Below are positions 50,227 to 59,283 of a stretch of 64,000 nucleotides of DNA, piece after piece. The position numbers were made by a program, and so were the translations under genes. Under the pieces are notes generated by a model. The model did not search any database. It saw nothing but the letters and a program-made list of their open reading frames with translations, and was not told the DNA's origin. The number at the start of each line of letters is the position of its first letter. Within the stretch, counting starts at the first letter, position 1. This DNA is from Devosia sp. SL43 (GTDB lineage Bacteria > Pseudomonadota > Alphaproteobacteria > Rhizobiales > Devosiaceae): assembly GCF_021729885.1 (NCBI RefSeq), contig NZ_CP063401.1, positions 806,001 to 870,000 on the forward strand, in the 5' to 3' direction.

Positions 50227-51378
50227 ATGTCTAGTCTGTCGCAGCGCCTACGCGAACCGCTCGTCCTCGCCATTCTCGTCATCGCCGTCGCCGGCTGGGT
50301 CGCCTTCCTGGCCATCTGGTTCAATTCATCCAGGCAGTCGGGAGAGTACCAACAGTCGATCAGCGCACTGACGACAGAGCGTGACGGCGCGGCGGCGAGC
50401 CTCGAGGAGCAGGTCGCGACGAACGGCGCGCTCGCCGAGACGCAGGCGAACCTCTCCAAGGCACGACAAGACCTGGCCGCCGCCATGGCATCCACCGAGA
50501 ACGTCAATTCCGAGCTCGCCACGCGGCAGGAGGAATTGGTTACCGCGTTGACGGAGCTGGAAGCAAGCCGCGCCGAGGCGAACGCTGCACGACAGCTCCA
50601 AGCAGAGGCAGCTGCTGAGGCGGAAGTCCTTGCTGCGCGGCAGCAGGAGGTGACGCTCCAGTTGGAGACCGCCAACCAGCAACTGACCGACATCGGCGCC
50701 CGCCTGGAACAGGTGCGCAATGAGGAAGCAGAAGCGACCGCCCGATCCGCCCAGTTGGCAGAAGAGGCAGCCGTTGCGACAGCCAGCCTCGCCGACATCC
50801 AGTCACAGTTGCAGACCGCCCGTGTCGATCTCGCGGCCGTGCAGCAACAGACCGCGGACGTCACCGCCCAGAGCGAGACTGCCGGAGCAGACCTCCAGGC
50901 GCTGCAACAGCAGGTCACGGAGCTGGGCAGCCGCGGCGAGCAGCTCGCGCAGGAAGTAGCAGGCTACGAGCAACAACGCGACGAACTGCAGCCACAGGTG
51001 GAGGCATTGGCCGCGGCGGTGACCGCTCGCGGCGAGGAACTCACGGCACTGGAGGCAAGTATCGGCGACGCGTCGCAGGCGGCCGACGCCGCAGCCGCGA
51101 CAGGCACCTTTATAGCGGGGGACGACAGTGCCGCACCCGGTCTTTCGCTTCTGCTGGGAGGCGACGGGCGTTTCACTCTCACCGGTGCCGATATGCGCGC
51201 TGTGGAGGGAAGCTACGTCCTGAGCGATACAGAACTAGTGTTGTCGGAGGCCACCGGTGCGATCGGGGCAGCGACGTTCCCGATGACCTGCCCAATCTCC
51301 CGGACAGGAACGACGCTGACGATCGGCGAGGCCGAGGGGTGTATGATCGCGGGCATCCGGTTCGACCGGAGACGATGA
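50227..51378 (+). CDS. Membrane-anchored long coiled-coil protein
   Basis: A 383 aa protein with one N-terminal transmembrane helix (about 12-34, VLAILVIAVAGWVAFLAIWF), a long Ala/Glu/Gln-rich coiled coil (about 40-285) and a globular C-terminal domain (about 295-383, with TLTIGEAEGCMIAGIRF and a likely disulfide between the Cys in MTCPISR and GCMIAG). The topology suggests a periplasmic spacer with a small beta domain at its tip. No family is recognised. The ATG at 50227 directly precedes the TM helix. Confidence 0.8.
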   Translation: MSSLSQRLREPLVLAILVIAVAGWVAFLAIWFNSSRQSGEYQQSISALTTERDGAAASLEEQVATNGALAETQANLSKARQDLAAAMASTENVNSELATRQEELVTALTELEASRAEANAARQLQAEAAAEAEVLAARQQEVTLQLETANQQLTDIGARLEQVRNEEAEATARSAQLAEEAAVATASLADIQSQLQTARVDLAAVQQQTADVTAQSETAGADLQALQQQVTELGSRGEQLAQEVAGYEQQRDELQPQVEALAAAVTARGEELTALEASIGDASQAADAAAATGTFIAGDDSAAPGLSLLLGGDGRFTLTGADMRAVEGSYVLSDTELVLSEATGAIGAATFPMTCPISRTGTTLTIGEAEGCMIAGIRFDRRR

Positions 51379-51637
51379 CGGTCGGGCCGAGTTATCGCTC
51401 TTCCGAGGACCGCGGAAAGTCAAGGTATCGCTCCCGCGTGTCGAAAAAGATCGCTCCGTACATCCGCTGGATGGCGCTGGAGTTGGATTAAGTCCGGTCT
51501 CGCGCAGGGCCGCTTAAACAAAGGCTATGTCTGCCCGACTTATCGACGCCCAAATTGAGCAACTACTCGTTCCCTAGGGTTCCTATATCACCGCATAGGC
51601 TAACCCCGGGGCAGCCCGGTCAGGCGGGCCTGTGCCT

Positions 51638-52870
51638 TCAGCAGAACTGCACGTCGAGATGCCGATCCGTTTGCGACACCACGCGGCAAGCACGCTCCAA
51701 GCCGTCTGAGCGGATCGACAGGGTAAACTGGGCTGGGATGCCGAAAACGCCCAAAATGTCCATTCCAGCGCCCTCGTCAGAAATCCATCGCACGGTGCAG
51801 TTCACGACGGACGCGCTTCCATTGAAGACAATGCGACCGGCCTTAAGCACGCGGCGTGCGTTGGTGCGGATGGCCTCCGGTACGGGCTCGACAGCCATGA
51901 CGCGGTTGCGGCCGTTCTGCTTAGCTAAGTAGAGTGCTGCATCAGCCTGCTCAAGCAGGGTGTCGATATCGGGTGCGGTTGAGCCAATCACCGACACGCC
52001 AAAGCTGGCGGTTACAGGGACGGTTTTGTCGCCGAAGGTGAACATTAGCCCCGAGATACTTTGCCGCAGCTTCTCCGCAACTTCGATGGCACTGGCACGA
52101 TCAGTGAGCGGCAGCAGCACAGCGAATTCTTCACCACCAAGTCGGCCGATGAGGTCGCTTTGGCGCAGCAGGGTCACGCAGGCCTTGATCACATCGGTTA
52201 GCACCCGATCGCCGGCGGCATGGCCGAAGCGGTCGTTTACAGACTTAAAGTGGTCGAGATCGAAGGTGAGGCAGGCGAGCGCATGGTTGTGCCGGTTGGC
52301 CAGGGAGGCGGCACGGCTGCCCTCTTCCTTGAAGGCGCGACGCGAGAGGGCGCCAGTAAGAACATCGATGGTGGCGCGCTGGCGCAGTTCGAGTTCGCTC
52401 ATGGTGATGAGCGCCAAATCCTCGAGGATTTTGAGTTCTCGGTCGGAAAAGTCTCGCGGCCGGGTATCGACTGCGCAAATGGTGCCGATCACATGGCCGT
52501 CGGGGCTGCGCAGCGGCACACCTGCGTAAAAGCGCACGCCACCCGCCAGAACATTGGGATTATCGGTAAAGCGTGGATCGCTTGTGGCGTCGGGAACCAC
52601 CATCGGCACGCCTGAAACAAGCGGAAAGCGGCAGAAACTCTCCTCGCGTGCCACTTCAGTGGCACCGGCGCCGTCGGCCGATTTGTACCACTGGCGATGC
52701 CCGTCAATCATCGACACGATGCCCGTGCTGACGCCGAAAATGCTGCGGATCAACCGCGTCACCCGATCGAACGGCTCCTCGCGAGGAGAATCCAGCACAT
52801 CGAAGCGCTGCAACGCAGCGAGCCGATCGCTTTCCCACTCGTCCCGATTGACAGAAACGACTGCCGACAT
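51638..52870 (-). CDS. GAF-GGDEF diguanylate cyclase with C-terminal PilZ-like domain
   Basis: A 410 aa cytosolic protein. The N-terminal GAF domain (about 20-160, FDVLDSPREEPFDRVTRL is typical of the family) is followed by a GGDEF domain (about 165-328) with an intact active site GGEEF (245-249) and an inhibitory site R236-Q-S-D239 five residues before it, so it should make cyclic di-GMP with product inhibition. The C-terminal part (about 335-410) resembles a PilZ domain (NARRVLKAGRIVFNG, then RWISDEGAGM), with degenerate ligand residues. The combination links making and sensing c-di-GMP in one chain. Confidence 0.9.
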   Translation of the reverse strand: MSAVVSVNRDEWESDRLAALQRFDVLDSPREEPFDRVTRLIRSIFGVSTGIVSMIDGHRQWYKSADGAGATEVAREESFCRFPLVSGVPMVVPDATSDPRFTDNPNVLAGGVRFYAGVPLRSPDGHVIGTICAVDTRPRDFSDRELKILEDLALITMSELELRQRATIDVLTGALSRRAFKEEGSRAASLANRHNHALACLTFDLDHFKSVNDRFGHAAGDRVLTDVIKACVTLLRQSDLIGRLGGEEFAVLLPLTDRASAIEVAEKLRQSISGLMFTFGDKTVPVTASFGVSVIGSTAPDIDTLLEQADAALYLAKQNGRNRVMAVEPVPEAIRTNARRVLKAGRIVFNGSASVVNCTVRWISDEGAGMDILGVFGIPAQFTLSIRSDGLERACRVVSQTDRHLDVQFC

Positions 52871-53255
52871 ATGCCTCTCCTAGTGGCAGCGAAGCCCAAG
52901 ATGACGCAGGAAATATTTCCAAGTGGTTAAGTGCATTGCACGGCAAAGACTGCACTCTTTGGTCATAGCCAATGGCAAGTGGAACCTACGCATCCGGAGT
53001 AGTCCGGCTCTTTTTCACGCGCATAGCGTTATCTTTTAGGCAGTGCGGTGACTTGAAGGCGCGTGAACGGCTGACGGCGCGTTGGCGACCGACTACTTGG
53101 CCATGGGGTAACGACTCTGAGCAGCGCGCGACGGGCTCTGCATCCCGCATCAGGCGCATATCAACTCCGCGCTCCCTAGTTGAGCTTCGCTATGGAAGGA
53201 CAGGCCGGGCGACGGCCTACCGTAGCGCCGCCCACGTCGCTGGGATAAATCGGGG
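52871..53255. other. Gene-free stretch
   Basis: 385 nt between the cyclase start and the DUF1206 stop. No supported gene, hairpin or known promoter boxes were found. Confidence 0.5.
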
Positions 53256-54071
53256 CTATAAGCCGGCGGCGGCGCGGACGTCGCCCATATCGGGCGCCTC
53301 CACCTGCCGGTAGAGCCCCTCGATGACGCTATACACGCCGAAGGCGACGAGGCCCAGGGCAACCAGGCCGTAGAGAAAGGGACCGAACGGCAGGCTGTGC
53401 ACGTAGTCGAGCGCCTCGGCCGTGCCGCCGGCATTTTCGGGACTAACGGTGAAGGCGGCGTAGAACAAGAAGCCGCCCACAATGGCGAAAACCACGCCGC
53501 GCGCAACAAGGCCGAAGGCGCAGACTGGGTCCATCCATTGCCTGTGTGCTGAGGGTAGCGACAGGCGCTTGCGATAGCCGTGCGATGCGCCATACCACGC
53601 CTGCACTCCGCCTGCGGCCAGCACACCGCAAGCGACCATGCTGAGGAGAAACGGGCCGAAGGGCTGCTGCAACAGCCAGGCGGACGCGGCCTCTTCGCCA
53701 TCGCCACTTCCCCGGCCCATGCTGAGCGCCAGGCGGGCAGCGCTGAGCATGAGGAAGAGATTGGCACCGCCGCTGATCAGCTGTCCTGCCCTTGTGACGA
53801 AGCCCTGCAGGTCATCGTCCCGGTTGTCGGCATTGAGCAGTCCCTGTGCAAGTTTCCACAACACATAACCAAGAAGGCCAACGGCAACGAGGCCCAGCAG
53901 CACGCGTCCGAAGGGCAGGCCGAGCAGGCTCGACAGTGCGTCGGACGAGCCCTCGGCACCATTGCCCATGCCCCAGATGGCCGAAGCCAGCGCTAGCCCC
54001 CCGAGCGAGAGATAAACAACGCCGCGGGCGATGTAGCCTAATCGCGCCAGGGCCTCGAACTTATTGTGCAT
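53256..54071 (-). CDS. DUF1206 membrane protein
   Basis: A 271 aa inner-membrane protein made of three copies of a two-helix DUF1206 unit (about 8-85, 95-170 and 185-260). Each begins with a LARLGYIARGVVYLSLGGLA-like segment (residues 7-26; also FGLVARGVVFAIVGG) and ends LPFGRVLLGLVAVGLLGYVL-like. Function is unknown; members often belong to stress regulons. An exact EcfG-type promoter lies 26 nt upstream of its ATG. Confidence 0.92.
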   Translation of the reverse strand: MHNKFEALARLGYIARGVVYLSLGGLALASAIWGMGNGAEGSSDALSSLLGLPFGRVLLGLVAVGLLGYVLWKLAQGLLNADNRDDDLQGFVTRAGQLISGGANLFLMLSAARLALSMGRGSGDGEEAASAWLLQQPFGPFLLSMVACGVLAAGGVQAWYGASHGYRKRLSLPSAHRQWMDPVCAFGLVARGVVFAIVGGFLFYAAFTVSPENAGGTAEALDYVHSLPFGPFLYGLVALGLVAFGVYSVIEGLYRQVEAPDMGDVRAAAGL

Positions 54072-54096
54072 GGGGCTCTCCTGTATCGGGAGCGCA

Positions 54097-54122
54097 AACG
54101 GCAGAACACGCGCATGCGTTCC
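54097..54122 (-). promoter_or_regulatory. EcfG-type promoter of the DUF1206 gene
   Basis: On the minus strand: GGAAC (54122-54118), 17 nt, CGTT (54100-54097), an exact match to the alphaproteobacterial general-stress consensus. The -10 box is 25 nt before the ATG. Confidence 0.85.
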
Positions 54123-54219
54123 CGGCGGCGGCCGGCAGCTGACCGTCGCAGCTGGCCCAACCTGACAATTGGCTTACAGGCGCAATGGGCGGTTTATCAT
54201 AACAAATACAACCACTTAT

Positions 54220-54245
54220 GGAACGAACAAGGCGGAGAGGTAGTT
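54220..54245 (+). promoter_or_regulatory. EcfG-like promoter of the SH3/DUF1236 gene
   Basis: GGAAC (54220-54224), 17 nt, AGTT (54242-54245): an exact -35 box and one mismatch in the -10 box, 78 nt before the ATG of the divergent gene. Confidence 0.55.
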
Positions 54246-54322
54246 TGCGCTCTTAGCTGAACAATCACAAAATCAAACTCAGCAGTCGTGCATCGCTATG
54301 TGATGCCGAACAGGAGAGCACC

Positions 54323-55006
54323 ATGAATAAGCTTCTAACCTTCGTAACCGTTGCCGTCATGTCGACGTCGGCCATGGTGGGCGTAACTCTGGCTCAAAGT
54401 GCGTCGGCTACAGCCACCGCGGACCTCAATATCCGTTCTGGTCCAGGACCGCAGTATGGCTCTGTCGCTTTTATTGCTACGGGCGACTCCGCCGATGTGG
54501 AGGGGTGCTTGGAAGGCAGTAAGTGGTGCCGGGTTACCTATAACGGGGTCTCTGGGTGGGCATATTCGGACTATCTTACCGCAGATCTATCTGGCGAGGT
54601 GGTTGTACTCACCGACCGATATCCCGATGTGGGACTAGCGACCGTTACGTTCGACGACAGCAGTGACGCCGCTGCTGGCGGCGCGGTGACTGGTGCGACG
54701 GGTGGCGCTATCGTCGGAGCACTTGTCGGCGGACCTATCGGTGCGGTCGTTGGTGGGGCAATTGGCGCTGCGGGCGGCGCGACAACCGGGGCCATCATCG
54801 ATCCGCCGGAAGTGGCCCGCACCTATGTAACCGCCAATCCAATCGATCCTGTATATCTGGATGGCGAGGTCGTGATTGGGGCAGGTGTCCCTGACACCGT
54901 CGTCCTGCAGGCCATTCCAGACTACGAGTACCAATATGTGTACATCAACGGGCAACCTGTTCTGGTTGATCCGCGTACGCGCCAAATCGTCTATATCGTT
55001 CGCTAA
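54323..55006 (+). CDS. Exported SH3-domain protein with DUF1236
   Basis: A 227 aa exported protein with a signal peptide (residues 1-25, ending TLAQS). A bacterial SH3 domain (about 30-88, TADLNIRSGPGPQYGSVAFI and GVSGWAYSDYL) probably binds cell wall. A Gly/Ala-rich stretch (about 113-158, glycine-zipper-like) follows, then a C-terminal DUF1236 segment (DYEYQYVYINGQPVLVDPRT). Such proteins are common in Hyphomicrobiales and may be envelope-associated. GAGAG precedes the ATG. It is divergent from DUF1206, each with EcfG-like boxes. Confidence 0.9.
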   Translation: MNKLLTFVTVAVMSTSAMVGVTLAQSASATATADLNIRSGPGPQYGSVAFIATGDSADVEGCLEGSKWCRVTYNGVSGWAYSDYLTADLSGEVVVLTDRYPDVGLATVTFDDSSDAAAGGAVTGATGGAIVGALVGGPIGAVVGGAIGAAGGATTGAIIDPPEVARTYVTANPIDPVYLDGEVVIGAGVPDTVVLQAIPDYEYQYVYINGQPVLVDPRTRQIVYIVR

Positions 55007-55011
55007 TGCAC

Positions 55012-55043
55012 TTGGGCCGGCCGGCTAATTTCGGTCGGCCCAA
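55012..55043 (+). terminator. Hairpin after the SH3/DUF1236 gene
   Basis: An 11-bp stem with one G-T pair (TTGGGCCGGCC / GGTCGGCCCAA), 10-nt loop, 5 nt past the stop. Confidence 0.6.
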
Positions 55044-55064
55044 TCGACTTGAACGGCGCTAGAA

Positions 55065-55259
55065 CTACGGTTCCTTGGCCGCATATGCCGCCAACATCCG
55101 GTGACCCTGGCTGGTCAAATGCACCTTGGCTGGTGAGCCCATCACCAGCCTGTCAGCCAACAGCAGGCGTAACAATGGGCTGTCAGCGACCGGGCTCGGA
55201 TTGTTGATCAGCTTGCGCATCAGCGCGACGATTTCAGGGGTAAGTTCTTCGAGCTCCAT
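55065..55259 (-). CDS. Small helical protein of unknown function
   Basis: A 64 aa soluble protein (MELEELTPEIVALMRKLINN, then LADRLVMGSPAKVHLTSQGH). The end, VHLTSQGHRMLAAYA, looks like the wing of a winged-helix domain, so it may be a minimal winged-helix protein. No family is recognised. GGAGC before the ATG is acceptable as a ribosome-binding site. Confidence 0.6.
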   Translation of the reverse strand: MELEELTPEIVALMRKLINNPSPVADSPLLRLLLADRLVMGSPAKVHLTSQGHRMLAAYAAKEP

Positions 55260-55484
55260 CCGTGTCGGATAGACCGAGTCTCACTCGCATAGTAGCCCTG
55301 AGCCCGACCTATCCACGCCGAGGTTGGCTCATGCCATCGAGCTTGGTGGGTTTTTGGTTCAATCTGAGAAGGTATTGCCGCCACGCTATGATGCCAATGA
55401 CCTTATGGACACGCTGCCTATGGGTTACTTCTGGGACGCTTGGTGTATCTGGGTAGGGTCTATTCTGTGACCTTAGTGAAAATA

Positions 55485-55736
55485 TTAAATTCCAAATTGA
55501 GGACTTGTTACTGCAGACTGAGTGGGTATTGACTTGAAGGGAACTGTTGCCACCAGAAGACGAGCGCCGTCTTCGATCTCAAAGCATCCTTCCGTGCGGC
55601 CTTCTCCCATTTCCATGGCAAGTTCCGCCGCGACGTGTGCCTGCTTGATTGCTGCGTTCAGCGAATCCAAGACCAAACCGTCAATGTCGAGGTGAAACCC
55701 CTCCGGCGTGCGGAGGTTGAAGAAGTATCGGGGCAT
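55485..55736 (-). CDS. DUF6894 family protein
   Basis: An 83 aa protein beginning MPRYFFNLRTPEGFHLDIDG, the usual start of the DUF6894 family found in many Hyphomicrobiales, followed by LDSLNAAIKQAHVAAELA and a C-terminal beta part. Function is unknown; multi-copy and often stress-linked. An EcfG-like promoter lies 49 nt upstream. Confidence 0.85.
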   Translation of the reverse strand: MPRYFFNLRTPEGFHLDIDGLVLDSLNAAIKQAHVAAELAMEMGEGRTEGCFEIEDGARLLVATVPFKSIPTQSAVTSPQFGI

Positions 55737-55784
55737 TCTATTATCCCTGTTGGAGCCCGACAGTCTCCCCTGTCGCAGGCATAG

Positions 55785-55810
55785 AACAACAAGGAAGTTG
55801 CTTTCGTTCC
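55785..55810 (-). promoter_or_regulatory. EcfG-like promoter of the DUF6894 gene
   Basis: On the minus strand: GGAAC (55810-55806), 17 nt, TGTT (55788-55785), one mismatch in the -10 box. The rest of the gap 55737-56056 holds no supported gene; a weaker plus-strand box pair GGAAC, 17 nt, CGTG is at 55967-55992. Confidence 0.5.
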
Positions 55811-56064
55811 GCCATTTGTGTTTAGGCCCGAACTAAGCCGATACGACTGGCACCTTGCCGATAAATTTACATCCAAATTTCATTCCCATCCCACTGTACC
55901 TGGACGGACGGCTGATTTCAGCTTCGCCCAACGCTTGTTTGAATCCGGTTGACTCCAGGTAGCGTCGGAACACTCACCATGGCGCCATCGTGTGGCTGGT
56001 ACTTGTCGCGTCGGCGAACTTAACCTGATCCCTGTCCCCACCGCTGGTCCGGTAGTATGCAACT

Positions 56065-56089
56065 GGAACGCATTGAAGAGCGGGGCGTT
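56065..56089 (+). promoter_or_regulatory. EcfG-type promoter of the AI-2E transporter gene
   Basis: GGAAC (56065-56069), 16 nt, CGTT (56086-56089): an exact consensus. It lies inside the 5' end of the longest open frame, so translation must begin downstream; AGGAG at 56098-56102 and TTG at 56111 fit. Confidence 0.75.
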
Positions 56090-56110
56090 GCGGCGCTAGG
56101 AGTATTCCAT

Positions 56111-58291
56111 TTGTTAAATCCCCAGCTCGACGAGGCCACGACCAGTCCAAAGATATCGGTCTTCCAGGGCGTTGCCACCTTTGCGCTGATTGCGTCACTG
56201 CTCTATCTTGGCGCTGGGATACTTGTTCCTTTAGTTCTCGCCATATTGCTGGCTTTTGCCTTAACGCCTCTCGTAACCTCGCTTAACCGCCGAGTGCACT
56301 TGCCCGATCCACTGGCGGTCATTGTCGCAGTAGTACTCGCGCTCGCGGCTCTCGGATTCTTCGCCTATATCGCCGGTACCCAAATCGTCAATCTCACGCA
56401 GGAACTGCCGGGATACCGGCAGACCGTCTTGACCAAGGTCGCCAGTCTGCAGGCCCAGTTCGGCGAGAATACCCTCTTCGACCAGATCAACAGCGTCATT
56501 TCCAGCGTCGCCGAGCAGACCTCGGGCAATGATGCCGATGCTCCACGCCGGCCCGGCGAGCCCATTCCGGTGACCATTTCCAACCAGATCGGCCCAATTG
56601 GTATCATCGGCTCCGTACTTGGTTCGATCATTGGGCCGGTAGCGACAGTAGCCATCGTCGTAGTGTTCCTGATCTTTCTGCTCTTGGGGCGGGGCGATCT
56701 GCAGGAGAGATTTATCCGGTTGGTCAGCGGCGGCCGCTATTCCAAGACCAACATTGCCATTGCCGATGCCAGTCATCGGGTCGGGCGCTACCTGCTGATC
56801 CAGCTCGGCGTCAACGTGACCTACGCCGTCTTGTTCGGATTCGGCCTGTGGCTGATAGGGGTTCCCAGCGCGGTGCTCTGGGGACTGCTGATCATCCTCT
56901 TTCGCTACATTCCCTTCGTCGGCGCATTGATCATTGCAGTGGTGCCGTTCCTTCTCGCCTTTGCCGTTGATCCTGGCTGGAACATGCTGCTGTTGTCCGT
57001 CGGACTATTTCTGCTGCTCGACCTGACCACCGCCAATGTAATCGAGCCGCGCCTTTATGGATCGAGCACCGGCGTATCGGCCATCGCCATCCTGCTCTCA
57101 GCTATGTTTTGGGCCACGCTATGGGGGCCGGTCGGACTGATCCTCGCCACCCCGATGACGGTGTGTCTTGTGGTCATTGGGCGTCACCTACCGCAGTTCC
57201 AGTTTTTTGAGACTTTGCTGGGCAGCGAGCCGGTCCTCACCTACTCCGAGCGCCTGTACCAGCGAATGCTGAAGGGTGATGCCGAAGACGCCATCGACAT
57301 TGCCGCGGACTATGTTGAGGACCACAGCACTGGCCGCTTCCTAAACGAGGTAATGATGCCTGCGCTTTCGCTGGCCAACAGCGAATTGTCGGACCGCCCC
57401 GAAGCCTTGCCCCAACGCCGCCAGTTGGTGCGCTCCTTCGAGGCAGTGATCAATGAGGTCGCCCCCATTCAATGGCCCGAACAGAGCAAACTGCTGCTGA
57501 TCGGCGGCCGCACCGAAATCGACGAGTGCGCCGCAACGCTGGTGGCGCACCGGCTGGCCGAGGAAGAACTGCCCTGTCGGGTCCTTCCGCCTCTCGCTAT
57601 TCGCCAGGAAGCCATCGGCCGCCTCGACTTAGATGGTGTAGAGATCATCGTGCTGGTGTTTATGGGCACCGACATCCGCGCTCAGGCACGTTATGTTGCA
57701 CGCCGCCTGGGGCGCATGTCGCCGGATGTTCGCATTCTGGTCTGCGCGCTTAATGAAGCCAGTGGCGGGGAGACGCAGGAGACCCTGCATGTCGATGCCA
57801 TTTTCCGTACTGTGGAGGATGTGGTGGAGGGCGTGCTGCTTCGTGACATGCGCGAGCAACAAGTTGATCGCGCTCGGGCGCACAAGGGTAAGCCGTTCGT
57901 CGGGGCGGGCCGCGGCGACGACGAACTGGGTCTAGCCATCCAACAGATCGCCGACGATTTCGACATCCCAGTCGCGGCAATAAACCTTTTGGCTGACGAG
58001 CGGCACCTTGAAGACGTGGACGCCTATAATCTCACAAGCATCGTGGCGGAGACCCGTCAGCCGCTGGTCGTGTTTTCGGATGCACCCCATCCGCTGGTCG
58101 GCGATAATGCGTATCTCCAGACCAACGGCATCGACCTCTATGCAGGCGTTCCATTGATCCTATCAGATGGAGAATGCGTGGGCGCGCTGGCGCTACTCGA
58201 TCACGATCCGCGCACGTTCGCCGCTGAGGACGTGGCGCGCCTGGTTGCTGCAGCCGACGACCTGGTGCTTCGATTTGGGGGTGGGCGGTGA
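56111..58291 (+). CDS. AI-2E/PerM family transporter with C-terminal Rossmann-like and GAF-like domains
   Basis: A 726 aa fusion. Residues about 10-345 are an AI-2E exporter-like membrane domain with seven to eight helices (LVPLVLAILLAFALTPLV; IGVPSAVLWGLLIILFRYIP; NVIEPRLYGSSTGVSAIAIL). A helical linker (about 350-450) leads to a Rossmann-like domain (about 455-590, SKLLLIGGRTEIDECAATL and VEIIVLVFMGTD), resembling B12-binding-type folds without the DxHxxG motif. A GAF-like domain ends the protein (about 603-722, GLAIQQIADDFDIPVAAINL, GIDLYAGVPLILSDGECVGA). The substrate is unknown. The open frame begins at 56057 (ATG), but a promoter lies there; TTG 56111 with AGGAG 8 nt upstream is preferred. 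Confidence 0.8.
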   Translation: MLNPQLDEATTSPKISVFQGVATFALIASLLYLGAGILVPLVLAILLAFALTPLVTSLNRRVHLPDPLAVIVAVVLALAALGFFAYIAGTQIVNLTQELPGYRQTVLTKVASLQAQFGENTLFDQINSVISSVAEQTSGNDADAPRRPGEPIPVTISNQIGPIGIIGSVLGSIIGPVATVAIVVVFLIFLLLGRGDLQERFIRLVSGGRYSKTNIAIADASHRVGRYLLIQLGVNVTYAVLFGFGLWLIGVPSAVLWGLLIILFRYIPFVGALIIAVVPFLLAFAVDPGWNMLLLSVGLFLLLDLTTANVIEPRLYGSSTGVSAIAILLSAMFWATLWGPVGLILATPMTVCLVVIGRHLPQFQFFETLLGSEPVLTYSERLYQRMLKGDAEDAIDIAADYVEDHSTGRFLNEVMMPALSLANSELSDRPEALPQRRQLVRSFEAVINEVAPIQWPEQSKLLLIGGRTEIDECAATLVAHRLAEEELPCRVLPPLAIRQEAIGRLDLDGVEIIVLVFMGTDIRAQARYVARRLGRMSPDVRILVCALNEASGGETQETLHVDAIFRTVEDVVEGVLLRDMREQQVDRARAHKGKPFVGAGRGDDELGLAIQQIADDFDIPVAAINLLADERHLEDVDAYNLTSIVAETRQPLVVFSDAPHPLVGDNAYLQTNGIDLYAGVPLILSDGECVGALALLDHDPRTFAAEDVARLVAAADDLVLRFGGGR

Positions 58292-58481
58292 TGGGTACTC
58301 CGTTGCACGCGCATTCTACTCCTTACCTCAGACGAGCTGACCAGCAAGCAGCAAGCTCCATCGCCAACATTACCTTCGCACCACTCCGGATCGCCAGAAG
58401 TGTCTCGATAAGGGCCGCATTGCCGGGCGCCAAACTAGCGGCAATGGGGCGCCCGTTCGCCCCATCGTTGCTTAGGCAGAT

Positions 58482-58952
58482 TTAGGCGAAGCGTGATGCT
58501 TCGGCTTCCGTTGGAAGCCTTCCCTCCGGAGTCATCTGGTTGACCGCGTCAGGCAATGTGCTCGACAACCGGTCCAAGACTTCGGCCCTGCTCAACCCGG
58601 TCTTCTGTGTCAACTCGGCGATCGTATCCTCACCAAGTGTTGCCTCCAAGTCTGAGGCCTGCAGTGGCGCGTTGTCACCGGCCTTGACCCAACTGTCAGC
58701 CGTATCGCCCCGTCCGGATTGACGAAACCTGTCGACCAGATCGCCAAGACCGCCGCTCAAGATGCTGCCGGCGCTGCCGCCACCTAGCCCATTGAGCAGA
58801 TCGCCGAGCCCACCCGCCCTGTGATTGGCGCCGTCTGAGCCGGCCTCGCTACCCAGTCCGTTGAGCAAGCCACCCAGTTTGTCGCGGTTCTGGTAGCCAG
58901 CAACGGCCAAGAGGCCTAGCAGCGCGACCATCGAAGGCATTCCTCTAGCCAT
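58482..58952 (-). CDS. YidB family protein (DUF937)
   Basis: A 156 aa protein. A short hydrophobic N-terminus (SMVALLGLLAVAGYQNRDKL) precedes a Gly-rich middle (GGLGDLLNGLGGGSAGS) and the conserved C-terminal YidB region (SWVKAGDNAPLQASDLEATL, then TGLSRAEVLDRLSSTLPDAV). Function is unknown; linked with envelope stress. AAGGAGC precedes the ATG. It starts 21 nt after the GlsB stop and shares the EcfG promoter. Confidence 0.9.
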   Translation of the reverse strand: MARGMPSMVALLGLLAVAGYQNRDKLGGLLNGLGSEAGSDGANHRAGGLGDLLNGLGGGSAGSILSGGLGDLVDRFRQSGRGDTADSWVKAGDNAPLQASDLEATLGEDTIAELTQKTGLSRAEVLDRLSSTLPDAVNQMTPEGRLPTEAEASRFA

Positions 58953-58973
58953 TTTCGTGCTCCTTGCTCAAGA

Positions 58974-59231
58974 TTATGTGCGACGGCGGCCAGCCACCAT
59001 GCCCCAAACGAATAGCAAGATGATGGCGCCGACCACGGCACCGATTAGTCCCGCCCCTTCGCCTGGCGCATACCAGCCAAGGGCCTGCCCCAGATAGGAA
59101 GCGACGAATGCGCCGACGATGCCCAAAATAGTGGTCATGATGAAGCCGGACGGCTCGTGACTACCCGGCATTATGAACTTGGCGATGATGCCGGCGACGA
59201 AGCCAATTATGATTGTCCAGATGATACCCAT
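58974..59231 (-). CDS. GlsB/YeaQ/YmgE family stress-response membrane protein
   Basis: An 85 aa membrane protein with three helices (residues 1-16, 28-47, 58-79). FVAGIIAKFIMPGSHEPSGF and TTILGIVGAFVASYLGQALG are the family signature. It is induced by general stress in many bacteria; the role is unknown. TAGGAGA precedes the ATG. First gene of a two-gene operon with YidB. Confidence 0.94.
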   Translation of the reverse strand: MGIIWTIIIGFVAGIIAKFIMPGSHEPSGFIMTTILGIVGAFVASYLGQALGWYAPGEGAGLIGAVVGAIILLFVWGMVAGRRRT

Positions 59232-59258
59232 AGCGATCTCCTAATACTGACAAGCAGC

Positions 59259-59283
59259 AACGTGCTCAGGGTGGCGACGTTCC
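59259..59283 (-). promoter_or_regulatory. EcfG-type promoter of the GlsB-YidB operon
   Basis: On the minus strand: GGAAC (59283-59279), 16 nt, CGTT (59262-59259), an exact consensus, with the -10 box 27 nt before the GlsB ATG. Confidence 0.85.
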
